From RGIG9041 sp045541455 (GTDB taxonomy: Bacteria; Bacillota; Clostridia; Oscillospirales; QAKW01): a stretch of DNA of 64,000 nucleotides. The DNA lies in NCBI GenBank assembly GCA_045541455.1, contig JAZQJA010000042.1, positions 1 through 64,000 of the forward strand. The letters run 5' to 3'. The position numbers and the translations under genes were made by a program. Shown piece after piece: positions 41,102 through 48,266 of this stretch (position 1 is the first letter of the stretch; each line of letters opens with the position of its first letter). The notes below the pieces were generated by a model. The model searched no databases, was not told the DNA's origin, and was given only the letters and a program-made list of their open reading frames with translations.

Positions 41102-41376
41102 ATACTTTCATAAACTTTTTCATCTGAGTTAACAAAACCCAATTTTCTTGCATTCTCTTCAATATAGTCAAGGTCAACCTCTGCATCAAGAATGCTTTGT
41201 AATCGTTCGCCTTCTGCTGTTTGTGACATCACTTTTGCGTCGAGCATTGCCAGTTCTTCTTTTTTTGCGTTTATATCTATTTTTAAGCCTATTAATATAT
41301 ACAGAAGGTATATTGCGAGTATGACGAATGCTATTTTTATTATTCCGCTTGTGCGTTTGCTGCTTGCTCTTGCCAA
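41092..41376 (-). CDS. divIC: Septum formation initiator DivIC/FtsB
   Basis: A 94-residue bitopic division protein: short cytoplasmic head, one membrane helix (about 12-32) and an extracellular coiled coil (INAKKEELAMLDAKV..) ending in LDYIEENARKLGFVN, the usual DivIC/FtsB tail. Translation begins at TTG 41376 with AGGAGG at 41385-41390. The first 191 bp also lie under the yabQ reading frame. The yabP-yabQ-divIC order is as in Bacillus. Confidence 0.9.
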   Translation of the reverse strand: MARASSKRTSGIIKIAFVILAIYLLYILIGLKIDINAKKEELAMLDAKVMSQTAEGERLQSILDAEVDLDYIEENARKLGFVNSDEKVYESITD

Positions 41377-41857
41377 CTCGTTTACCTCCTTTGAATTTTT
41401 TGAATAATGACTTAATATATATAATAACTTGTTTTTTTAAAAAAATAAAGGGCTTTTTCAAAAAAATACAGATTTTTTTAAAAAGTTTACAAATTATCTT
41501 TAAAATCCACTTAAAAGGCATTGAAATTAGGCGCAAAATAGCTTTGATAAAAGAGATTATGATGCGTGAAAAGGAAAGGATCCAGTTACCAAGTGTATAG
41601 TGGCATATTATAAACCCACATATAATACCAATTGCCAGGTATAACCGTAGTGTACCGTTGTTAAATTGAATAAAGTAGATCAACGTTACTATAAGCGAAA
41701 TTATACTAAATGAAATATCTTCAATCGCGGTTAACAGTGTTCCGTGTTTAATTGCAACGCGTATTATTCTGAAAATATCATAAATCAGAGAAATTACAGC
41801 GCCTGTAATTACTGCGTATAAAAATATTTCGGCTTGTTTTGAAAAATATACTTCCAC
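41186..41857 (-). CDS. yabQ: Spore cortex biosynthesis protein YabQ, with a long out-of-frame extension
   Basis: A membrane protein whose N-terminal part (SKQAEIFLYAVITGAVISLIYDIFRIIR) matches YabQ, a sporulation protein needed for cortex formation. About four hydrophobic segments follow. I start at GTG 41857, directly after yabP, giving 223 aa; an in-frame ATG at 41905 inside yabP is the alternative, and neither has a strong Shine-Dalgarno. From about residue 160 the frame runs through divIC, giving a very basic tail (RNNKNSIRHTRNIPS). The tail is probably a by-product of a missing stop codon and not a conserved domain. Confidence 0.75.
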   Translation of the reverse strand: MEVYFSKQAEIFLYAVITGAVISLIYDIFRIIRVAIKHGTLLTAIEDISFSIISLIVTLIYFIQFNNGTLRLYLAIGIICGFIICHYTLGNWILSFSRIIISFIKAILRLISMPFKWILKIICKLFKKICIFLKKPFIFLKKQVIIYIKSLFKKFKGGKRVGKSKQQTHKRNNKNSIRHTRNIPSVYINRLKNRYKRKKRRTGNARRKSDVTNSRRRTITKHS

Positions 41858-41861
41858 GGCA

Positions 41862-42149
41862 TCACTTAAACATATTTTTAAGAATAGATCCGGTTTTTTT
41901 ATCATTTAAATTAGTGTATACAAGTGAAGCTATTTCACCCTCTACACTCACATCTCCGCTGTCAACATTTAACTTGTTTATATGTAAATCCAGCCCCTTA
42001 ATTATAAGAACCCCAAGTTCTGTCAGTGCAATAATGCCTTGTTCATTAAAACTGTCAATATCCAAAACACCGGTAAGCGATAGCTTTTTTCTGTTTTCCA
42101 TTATAATATTATGCGGCATTTTAGGCTTTTGAATTTTTTCCTGTTGCAT
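41862..42149 (-). CDS. yabP: Sporulation protein YabP
   Basis: A 95-residue soluble protein with PHNIIMENRKKLSLTGVLDI and LDLHINKLNVDSGDVSVEG, the signature of YabP, a mother-cell coat/cortex assembly protein. AAGGAGGT lies upstream of the ATG but falls inside a 17-bp hairpin stem. It overlaps or abuts yabQ. Confidence 0.93.
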   Translation of the reverse strand: MQQEKIQKPKMPHNIIMENRKKLSLTGVLDIDSFNEQGIIALTELGVLIIKGLDLHINKLNVDSGDVSVEGEIASLVYTNLNDKKTGSILKNMFK

Positions 42150-42151
42150 AA

Positions 42152-42197
42152 AATAATACCTCCTTTTTTAAAAATATATTAAAAAGGAGGTATTATT
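42152..42197 (-). promoter_or_regulatory. 17-bp hairpin that buries the yabP Shine-Dalgarno
   Basis: AATAATACCTCCTTTTT (42152-42168) is the exact complement of AAAAAGGAGGTATTATT (42181-42197), with a 12-nt AT loop. On the minus-strand transcript the yabP ribosome binding site AAGGAGGT pairs with an upstream ACCTCCTT. The structure starts 4 bp after the clpB stop. No clean U-tract follows on the minus strand, so it is a poor terminator. Confidence 0.7.
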
Positions 42198-42200
42198 ATT

Positions 42201-44786
42201 CTAATTGTCTTTTAAAATACTTTTAATTGTAAGCGAGTTGTTTTCCACATCAAGTGTAACAGTTGAATGTTCTTCAATATTTGACGAAATAATTTCACGT
42301 CCTACTAAGGTTTCAACATTTTTTTGTATAAAACGTCTTAGCGGTCTTGCACCGTAAATTGCATCGTAACCTTCATTTGCAATAAACTCTTTTGCATTTT
42401 TTGTCAGTACACATTTAATATCTTTATCACAAAGCCTTGAATTTAATGTGTCGAGTAAAAGGTCTGTTATTTTTGAAATATCGTCGCGAGTGAGGGGACT
42501 GAAATAAATTATTTCATCAAGCCTGTTTAAAAATTCCGGTCGAAACGACTGTTTTAAAAGTAGGTCAAGTTCTGCTTTAGTGTCACTTGAAATTTCGCCC
42601 TTTTCATCAATTCCTGAAAGTAATTGCTGTGAGCCAAGGTTTGAAGTTAATATAATTATAGCGTTTTTAAAACTTACAACCCGTCCTTGCGAATCGGTTA
42701 TGTGTCCGTCATCAAGCACTTGCAACAGTGTGTTGAATACATCGGGATGTGCCTTTTCCACCTCGTCAAACAAAATAACAGAATATGGATTGCGTCGTAC
42801 AGCCTCTGTTAATTGCCCGCCCTCTTCAAAACCGACATAACCTGGAGGTGCACCAATAAGGCGTGATACCGAAAACTTTTCCATATACTCTGACATATCA
42901 AGACGAATTATATTCTTTTCATCATCAAAAAGTGCGCTTGCAAGTGCTTTGGCAAGTTCTGTTTTACCAACTCCGGTAGGTCCCAAGAACATAAACGAAC
43001 CAATTGGACGCCGTATATCCTGAATACCCGCTCTTGAACGTATAATCGCATCACAAACGCGCTCAACTGCGTCGTTTTGACCGATAACACGCTTGTGTAA
43101 AATTTCGGGTAGATTTAAAAGTTTTTCACGCTCGCTTTGCACAAGTCTTGATACAGGAATTCCTGTCCATCTTTCAACAATTTTTGCGATTTCCTCATCA
43201 GTCACCTTATCTCGCAGTAAGCCTACTTTGATGTCTTGTGTGCTTTTTTCTAATTTTGTAAGTTCTTTGTTGAGTTTTGGGAGTTCTCCGTATTTAAGTT
43301 TTGCTGCAGTTTCAAGGTCGTGGCGTTGCTTGGCACTTTCAATTTGCGCGCTCACATCGTTTATTTCTTTGCGTATTTGTGAAAGTTTTGAAATAGATTG
43401 CTTTTCGTTATCCCACGCAGCTTTCAACTGTGAAAATTCATCGTTAAGTTGTGACAATTCCTGCGATATATCTTGTAGTCTTGTTTTTGCCTCAGAGTCA
43501 TTTTTTATGGCTTCTCGCTCAATTTCAAGTTGCATGATTTTACGTTGAATATCGTCAAGTTCGGTTGGCATTGAGTCTATTTCGCAGCGTATTAAAGCAC
43601 ATGCCTCATCTACAAGGTCAATTGCCTTGTCGGGTAAAAATCTATCATTTATATATCTGTCTGATAGTGTCGCTGCACAAATCAGTGCAGCGTCTTGAAT
43701 TTTCACACCGTGAAATACTTCGTACCTCTCTTTAAGCCCTCTAAGTATGGCAATAGTGTCTTCTACTGTCGGTTCGTTTACAAGTACCGGTTGAAACCTG
43801 CGTTCAAGCGCTGGATCTTTTTCTATATACTGGCGGTACTCATCAAGAGTTGTTGCACCAATGCAGTGTAATTCGCCCCTTGCAAGCATAGGCTTTAATA
43901 TGTTACCTGCATCCATGGCTCCATCGGTTTTTCCTGCACCTACAATAGTGTGTAATTCGTCGATAAACAGTATTATTTTACCGTCACTTTTCTTTACTTC
44001 TTTAAGCACGGCTTTAAGTCTGTCTTCAAATTCACCTCTGTATTTTGCTCCGGCAATCAAAGCACCCATATCAAGCGAAAAAATTGTTTTGTCCTTTAAA
44101 CCTGATGGTACATCCTGCTTTACAATTCTTTGTGCAAGACCCTCTGCTATCGCAGTTTTTCCAACACCAGGTTCTCCAATAAGCACAGGATTATTTTTTG
44201 TTTTTCTCGATAGAATTCTTATTACATTTCGAATTTCGGCATCTCTGCCAATAACAGGGTCTAAAACATTTTCCCTTGCTCGCTTTACAAGATCAGTACC
44301 GTATTTTTGCAAAGCATCATAAGTATCCTCCGGGTTGTTACTTGTAACGCGGGTGTTGCCGCGCACCTCGACAAGCGCTTTTAACATAGCATCTTTTGTA
44401 ATATTGTGCTTTTTAAATATCTCTTTAACTTCATCAGTAGGGGAGGATATAATAGCTAAAAATATATGCTCAACCGATGTGTAATCATCTTTCATATTAC
44501 TTGCTGTTTTTTGTGCTACAGTAATCGTTGATGAAAAATCATCACTGGCATAAATTTGTCCTCCGCTGACCTTGGGGAGTTTTGCAATTGAATTTTCGGT
44601 ATCAGTAATTACCCCTTTAATGTCAACACCCATTTTTACAAGTAGCTGTGGTATTAGTCCTTTGTCTGCTAAAAGCGCTAAAAACAAATGTAATTGTGTT
44701 ACTTGTTGGTTGCCGTTTTCTCTCGCAATTTCTTGCGCATTTTGTATAGCTTCTATTGATTTATCTGTAAATTTGCTTATATCCAT
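42201..44786 (-). CDS. clpB: ATP-dependent disaggregase ClpB
   Basis: An 861-residue Hsp100 chaperone that pulls proteins out of aggregates with DnaK. An N-terminal Clp domain is followed by AAA1 Walker A GEPGVGKTAIAEG (about 200), a coiled-coil M domain (about 400-520) that separates it from ClpA/ClpC, and AAA2 with GPTGVGKTELAKAL and GYDAIYGARPLRR near the end. I start at ATG 44786, 9 bp after AAGGAGC; the earlier in-frame start at 44804 lies before that site. A CIRCE operator is 86 bp upstream. Confidence 0.96.
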   Translation of the reverse strand: MDISKFTDKSIEAIQNAQEIARENGNQQVTQLHLFLALLADKGLIPQLLVKMGVDIKGVITDTENSIAKLPKVSGGQIYASDDFSSTITVAQKTASNMKDDYTSVEHIFLAIISSPTDEVKEIFKKHNITKDAMLKALVEVRGNTRVTSNNPEDTYDALQKYGTDLVKRARENVLDPVIGRDAEIRNVIRILSRKTKNNPVLIGEPGVGKTAIAEGLAQRIVKQDVPSGLKDKTIFSLDMGALIAGAKYRGEFEDRLKAVLKEVKKSDGKIILFIDELHTIVGAGKTDGAMDAGNILKPMLARGELHCIGATTLDEYRQYIEKDPALERRFQPVLVNEPTVEDTIAILRGLKERYEVFHGVKIQDAALICAATLSDRYINDRFLPDKAIDLVDEACALIRCEIDSMPTELDDIQRKIMQLEIEREAIKNDSEAKTRLQDISQELSQLNDEFSQLKAAWDNEKQSISKLSQIRKEINDVSAQIESAKQRHDLETAAKLKYGELPKLNKELTKLEKSTQDIKVGLLRDKVTDEEIAKIVERWTGIPVSRLVQSEREKLLNLPEILHKRVIGQNDAVERVCDAIIRSRAGIQDIRRPIGSFMFLGPTGVGKTELAKALASALFDDEKNIIRLDMSEYMEKFSVSRLIGAPPGYVGFEEGGQLTEAVRRNPYSVILFDEVEKAHPDVFNTLLQVLDDGHITDSQGRVVSFKNAIIILTSNLGSQQLLSGIDEKGEISSDTKAELDLLLKQSFRPEFLNRLDEIIYFSPLTRDDISKITDLLLDTLNSRLCDKDIKCVLTKNAKEFIANEGYDAIYGARPLRRFIQKNVETLVGREIISSNIEEHSTVTLDVENNSLTIKSILKDN

Positions 44787-44872
44787 TTTCACAGCTCCTT
44801 TCATATTGTTGCAATTAGTGTACCCTATATTTGTTAATAAAATATGAACAAAGTGTGTCTAAAAAATTAAAA

Positions 44873-44899
44873 TTAGCACTCTCTTGCCGAGAGTGCTAA
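44873..44899. promoter_or_regulatory. CIRCE operator (HrcA binding site), also shaped like the rubrerythrin terminator
   Basis: TTAGCACTC-N9-GAGTGCTAA is a perfect match to the CIRCE consensus. It lies upstream of clpB, so HrcA repression of clpB is expected. On the minus strand it is followed by TTTTAATTTTTTAG, so the same hairpin can end the rubrerythrin transcript. Confidence 0.93.
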
Positions 44900-44917
44900 T
44901 TACTAAAATTTTATAAA

Positions 44918-45460
44918 TTAATAATTGTTTGCTTTAATTTCAAAGTATGCTTTGGGATGCTCACAAACAGGGCAAAGTTCGGGGGCTTTTTTTCCAACAA
45001 CAATGTGACCGCAATTTGAACATTGCCAAATCATATCACCGTCTCTTGAGAAAACAATGCCGTCTTTAATATTGGCAACCAGTTTTCTGTAACGCTCTTC
45101 ATGTTCTTTTTCAATGTTTGCAACTTGTTCAAAAAGGAAAGCGATATGATCAAAACCTTCTTCTTTTGCTTCTTTTGCAAAGGTTGCGTACATATCTTTC
45201 CACTCATAGTTTTCACCGGCAGCTGCATCTAAAAGGTTGGTGTAGGTGTCTGCAATGCTTCCGCCATGGAGTAATTTAAACCATATTTTAGCATGTTCCT
45301 TTTCGTTTGCCGCAGTTTCTTCAAAAATTTTAGCAATCTGAACATAACCGTCTTTTTTAGCTTTGCTTGCATAATAAGTGTATTTGTTGCGAGCTTGTGA
45401 TTCACCTGCAAACGCAGCAAAAAGATTAGCTTCTGTTCTTGTACCTTTTAAATCTTTCAT
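44918..45460 (-). CDS. rbr: Rubrerythrin
   Basis: A 180-residue diiron peroxidase. The four-helix domain (1-140) carries the ExxH-type ligands in FAGESQARNKYTYYA, ANEKEHAKIW and NIEKEHEERY; the C-terminal rubredoxin domain has CSNCGH and CPVCEHPKAYF. It reduces hydrogen peroxide in anaerobes using NADH-derived electrons. GGAGG precedes the ATG. Monocistronic. Confidence 0.97.
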   Translation of the reverse strand: MKDLKGTRTEANLFAAFAGESQARNKYTYYASKAKKDGYVQIAKIFEETAANEKEHAKIWFKLLHGGSIADTYTNLLDAAAGENYEWKDMYATFAKEAKEEGFDHIAFLFEQVANIEKEHEERYRKLVANIKDGIVFSRDGDMIWQCSNCGHIVVGKKAPELCPVCEHPKAYFEIKANNY

Positions 45461-45493
45461 AGCGATTATACCTCCAATACTTTTATTGTATTT

Positions 45494-45521
45494 ATAATAT
45501 CAAATTTAATACAAAAGTCAA
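45494..45521 (-). promoter_or_regulatory. Likely promoter of rubrerythrin
   Basis: On the minus strand TTGACT (45516-45521), 16 bp, TATTAT (45494-45499). No PerR-box-like palindrome is obvious. Confidence 0.55.
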
Positions 45522-45529
45522 CTAAAAAA

Positions 45530-46207
45530 TTATTCTTCTGCACGTTCTTTAAGCTTTTTTAACACTTTTTTTTCAAGCCGTGAAACAGCTACTTGTGAAA
45601 GACCAAGTTCCTTAGAAATTTCTGATTGTGTCCTGTCTGCGAAAAAGCGTAATACTATCAATCTTCGTTCATTGGTATCAAGGGTGTCAAGTAACTGCGT
45701 AATCATAATGCGGTTAAGTGATTTGTTTTCTTCCGAACTTGTCTTTGCTATCACCCCGCCTTCCTCTACACTTGCATCAAGTGAACAGGTACCTTGTGTT
45801 GCGTCAAGAGCATAAATTATTTCTTCAGCAGGGATGTTACATTTTGCAGCAAGTTCTGAAATTTTAGGTTCTCTGCCAAGTTCTAAAGTAAGCGCTCGCC
45901 GTGCTTTTTCTATTCGAAATTTTTGTTCTTTTACACTTCTGGGTACTTTTATTTCTCCGTTGTCACGAAGGTAGGTTTTTATTTCACCTACAATTTTTGC
46001 GACTGCGTATGTGGAAAATTTAATATTTTTACTTTTATCAAAACCGCGTGCTGCTTTTACAAGGCCTATTGCACCGATTTGAAATAAATCCTCATAATCT
46101 ACGCCAAACCCTGTATATCGCTTGACGGCCATGTTTATAAGGCCAATATTTTCAGTTACAAGTTTGTCCTCATCAATTGTTTTGCTGTAGTTTTTAGTTT
46201 CTAACAC
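45530..46207 (-). CDS. sigF: Forespore sigma factor SigF
   Basis: A 225-residue sigma-70 family factor: region 2 with DYEDLFQIGAIGLVKAARGFD, region 3, and region 4 helix-turn-helix TQSEISKELGLSQVAVSR. The first compartment-specific sigma factor of the forespore. GTG start at 46207 overlaps the spoIIAB stop by 7 bp. The spoIIAA-spoIIAB-sigF gene order fixes identity over SigG or SigB. Confidence 0.95.
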   Translation of the reverse strand: MLETKNYSKTIDEDKLVTENIGLINMAVKRYTGFGVDYEDLFQIGAIGLVKAARGFDKSKNIKFSTYAVAKIVGEIKTYLRDNGEIKVPRSVKEQKFRIEKARRALTLELGREPKISELAAKCNIPAEEIIYALDATQGTCSLDASVEEGGVIAKTSSEENKSLNRIMITQLLDTLDTNERRLIVLRFFADRTQSEISKELGLSQVAVSRLEKKVLKKLKERAEE

Positions 46208-46632
46208 TTTGTATCAAGTACCTTTGTCATTGTCACCTTTGTCCCTTTACCAACTTGAGAACGTACAGTGATTTTGTCCATAAACGATTCCATAATTGTA
46301 AAACCCATACCACTTCGTTCATTTTCGTTGCCGGTTGTAAAAAGCGGCTGGCGTGCTTTATCAATGTTTTCTATACCGCAGCCTTTGTCACGAACAGAAA
46401 TTATAATTTTTTGTCCGACCAATTTAGCGGTTATGTAAATTACTCCTATATGGTCACGATATGCGTGCACTATGGCGTTAGTAACAGCCTCACTTACTGC
46501 TGTTTTTATTTCGTTAATTTGTTCAAGGGTAGGGTCAAGTTGGGTTGCAAGCGCCGCAACTGCCACGCGTGAAAATCCTTCGTTACTTGAACGTGATAAA
46601 AATTCAATTTTAATGCAATTATCAGTCTTCAT
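46201..46632 (-). CDS. spoIIAB: Anti-sigma-F factor and kinase SpoIIAB
   Basis: A 143-residue GHKL ATPase that holds SigF and phosphorylates SpoIIAA. N box EAVTNAIVHAY, G1 DKGCGI and G2 SGMGFTIM are present. GGAGG lies 7 bp upstream, inside the end of spoIIAA (11-bp overlap). Confidence 0.96.
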   Translation of the reverse strand: MKTDNCIKIEFLSRSSNEGFSRVAVAALATQLDPTLEQINEIKTAVSEAVTNAIVHAYRDHIGVIYITAKLVGQKIIISVRDKGCGIENIDKARQPLFTTGNENERSGMGFTIMESFMDKITVRSQVGKGTKVTMTKVLDTKC

Positions 46633-46945
46633 TGTTTTCCTCCAAAAAATCTACAAGCTTGTCCGCACCTGCCATTTTTAATATCTTTTCAGGGTAACCG
46701 CTTGCATTTACTACAAAAATTTTAATATTATATTTGTCGCATAATTTTTTTCTACCAACTACTACTGCAAGTCCCGAACTGTCCATAAACGAAACAAAAC
46801 TGAAATCAAGCAGTACCGTCTTTGGTTTAAGCATCGATATTTTCAAATCCGTCTGTTCACATAAACCCTTGGCGGTGTGATGGTCAATTTCACCGCAGTA
46901 AAGCACTCTTAAGCACTCGTTTTCCCGTTTAAACTGTATATCCAT
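46622..46945 (-). CDS. spoIIAA: Anti-sigma-F factor antagonist SpoIIAA
   Basis: A 107-residue STAS-domain protein; the phosphorylatable serine is in FMDSSGLAVVVGR. Dephosphorylated by SpoIIE, it frees SigF from SpoIIAB in the forespore. GAGG is 8 bp before ATG 46945. The folC terminator ends only about 5 bp upstream of that site, so no promoter fits in between. Confidence 0.95.
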   Translation of the reverse strand: MDIQFKRENECLRVLYCGEIDHHTAKGLCEQTDLKISMLKPKTVLLDFSFVSFMDSSGLAVVVGRKKLCDKYNIKIFVVNASGYPEKILKMAGADKLVDFLEENNED

Positions 46946-46961
46946 TTTAAAACCTCAAAAT

Positions 46962-46998
46962 AAAAAAGACTTTCCGTCATAATAACAGAAAGTCTTTT
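46962..46998 (-). terminator. Terminator between folC and spoIIAA
   Basis: On the minus strand AAAAGACTTTC-N13-GAAAGTCTTTT followed by a short T run. Confidence 0.8.
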
Positions 46999-47011
46999 GT
47001 TTTTTTGTCGA

Positions 47012-48262
47012 TTAAAGTTGGGCGTTGAGTTCTTTTACTACCTTGTCAATTACATAAAACGAACCGCATATAAGTATTGTTCCGCTTTGGTCAAACAGCG
47101 CCTCTTTAACTGCATCTTTTGCATCATCAAATCCGTAACAGTCGGTGCAAAACATCTGTGCTATGTTTTTCATATCGTACGCAGATAATGCCCGAGGGCT
47201 GTCAGGAGTCACACAAATCATACGCGTTGCAATACTTGCAAGTTCGCGTATTGCAAACTGATAAGCCTTGTCTTTTAACATACCAAACACGATGGTTAGG
47301 TTTTTGGCTTTCTTATCATTTTTAATAGCCTTTAACAGCGCCTCAATGCCGCTTTTGTTATGACCTGCATCAATAATAATTCTCGGCTTTTGCGAAATAA
47401 TTTCATATCTTCCGTGTGCCACTGCCCTTGCAATACCGCTTTGAATGTGCTCTGTTTCAATGTTTAAAATTTCAAGTGCCGTTATAGCTGTAAGCGAATT
47501 GTAAATCTGGTGCGTACCAAGTAGGGCAGGGGTGTAACGAACACCCTTATAATCAAAACTGAGTTTGTTATTTACAGTGCTTTTTACTTTGAGTTTTGAT
47601 AGGTCGGGTAAATAAAATTTCGAATTTGTTTGCGTGCAAACCTTTTCAAATACCGCATTTACTGAGTCGGAATTTAGCGGGTATGCAACACACGGCATAC
47701 CATCTTTTATAATTCCGGCCTTTTCTTTTGCGATTTTTTCTTCGGTATCACCCAAAATTTGTATATGATCAAGAGAGATTGAGGTAATTACCGATACAAG
47801 CGGATTTTTAATGATATTAGTTGCATCAAGCCTTCCGCCCATTCCAACTTCTAGTACAACGTAATCACAGTTTTGCTGCTTGAAATATACAAAAGCAATA
47901 GCAGTTACAATTTCAAACTCAGTCGGGTGGTCGTCCATTTTAGCACATTCGTTGGCAACAACCTCAGTGATTTTTGCAAGTTCGTCTTTTTCAATCATTT
48001 TACCGTTGATTTCAATGCGCTCTCGAAAATCAAAAATGTAGGGTGACGTGTATTTGCCAACCTTGTATCCGGCATCTTCAAGCGCACAAGAAATCATAGT
48101 AACGGTTGAACCTTTTCCGTTTGTGCCTGCAACATGTATAAATTTAAGGCTGTCTTGAGGGTTTGAGAGGCGTTCGCACAATTCTCTTATACGTTCAAGC
48201 CCCGGTTTTGACCCAAAATTTAATGTTTTGTGTATAAACTCTAAAGCTTTGTTATAATCCAT
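47012..48262 (-). CDS. folC: Folylpolyglutamate synthase / dihydrofolate synthase
   Basis: A 416-residue Mur-ligase-like enzyme that adds glutamates to folates. P-loop VAGTNGKGSTVTM, VLEVGMGGRLDATNI and IDAGHNKSGIEAL are diagnostic. The start is 4 bp after valS and the gene is probably co-transcribed with it; valS-folC is a common Firmicute pair. Confidence 0.96.
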   Translation of the reverse strand: MDYNKALEFIHKTLNFGSKPGLERIRELCERLSNPQDSLKFIHVAGTNGKGSTVTMISCALEDAGYKVGKYTSPYIFDFRERIEINGKMIEKDELAKITEVVANECAKMDDHPTEFEIVTAIAFVYFKQQNCDYVVLEVGMGGRLDATNIIKNPLVSVITSISLDHIQILGDTEEKIAKEKAGIIKDGMPCVAYPLNSDSVNAVFEKVCTQTNSKFYLPDLSKLKVKSTVNNKLSFDYKGVRYTPALLGTHQIYNSLTAITALEILNIETEHIQSGIARAVAHGRYEIISQKPRIIIDAGHNKSGIEALLKAIKNDKKAKNLTIVFGMLKDKAYQFAIRELASIATRMICVTPDSPRALSAYDMKNIAQMFCTDCYGFDDAKDAVKEALFDQSGTILICGSFYVIDKVVKELNAQL

Positions 48263-48266
48263 AATA

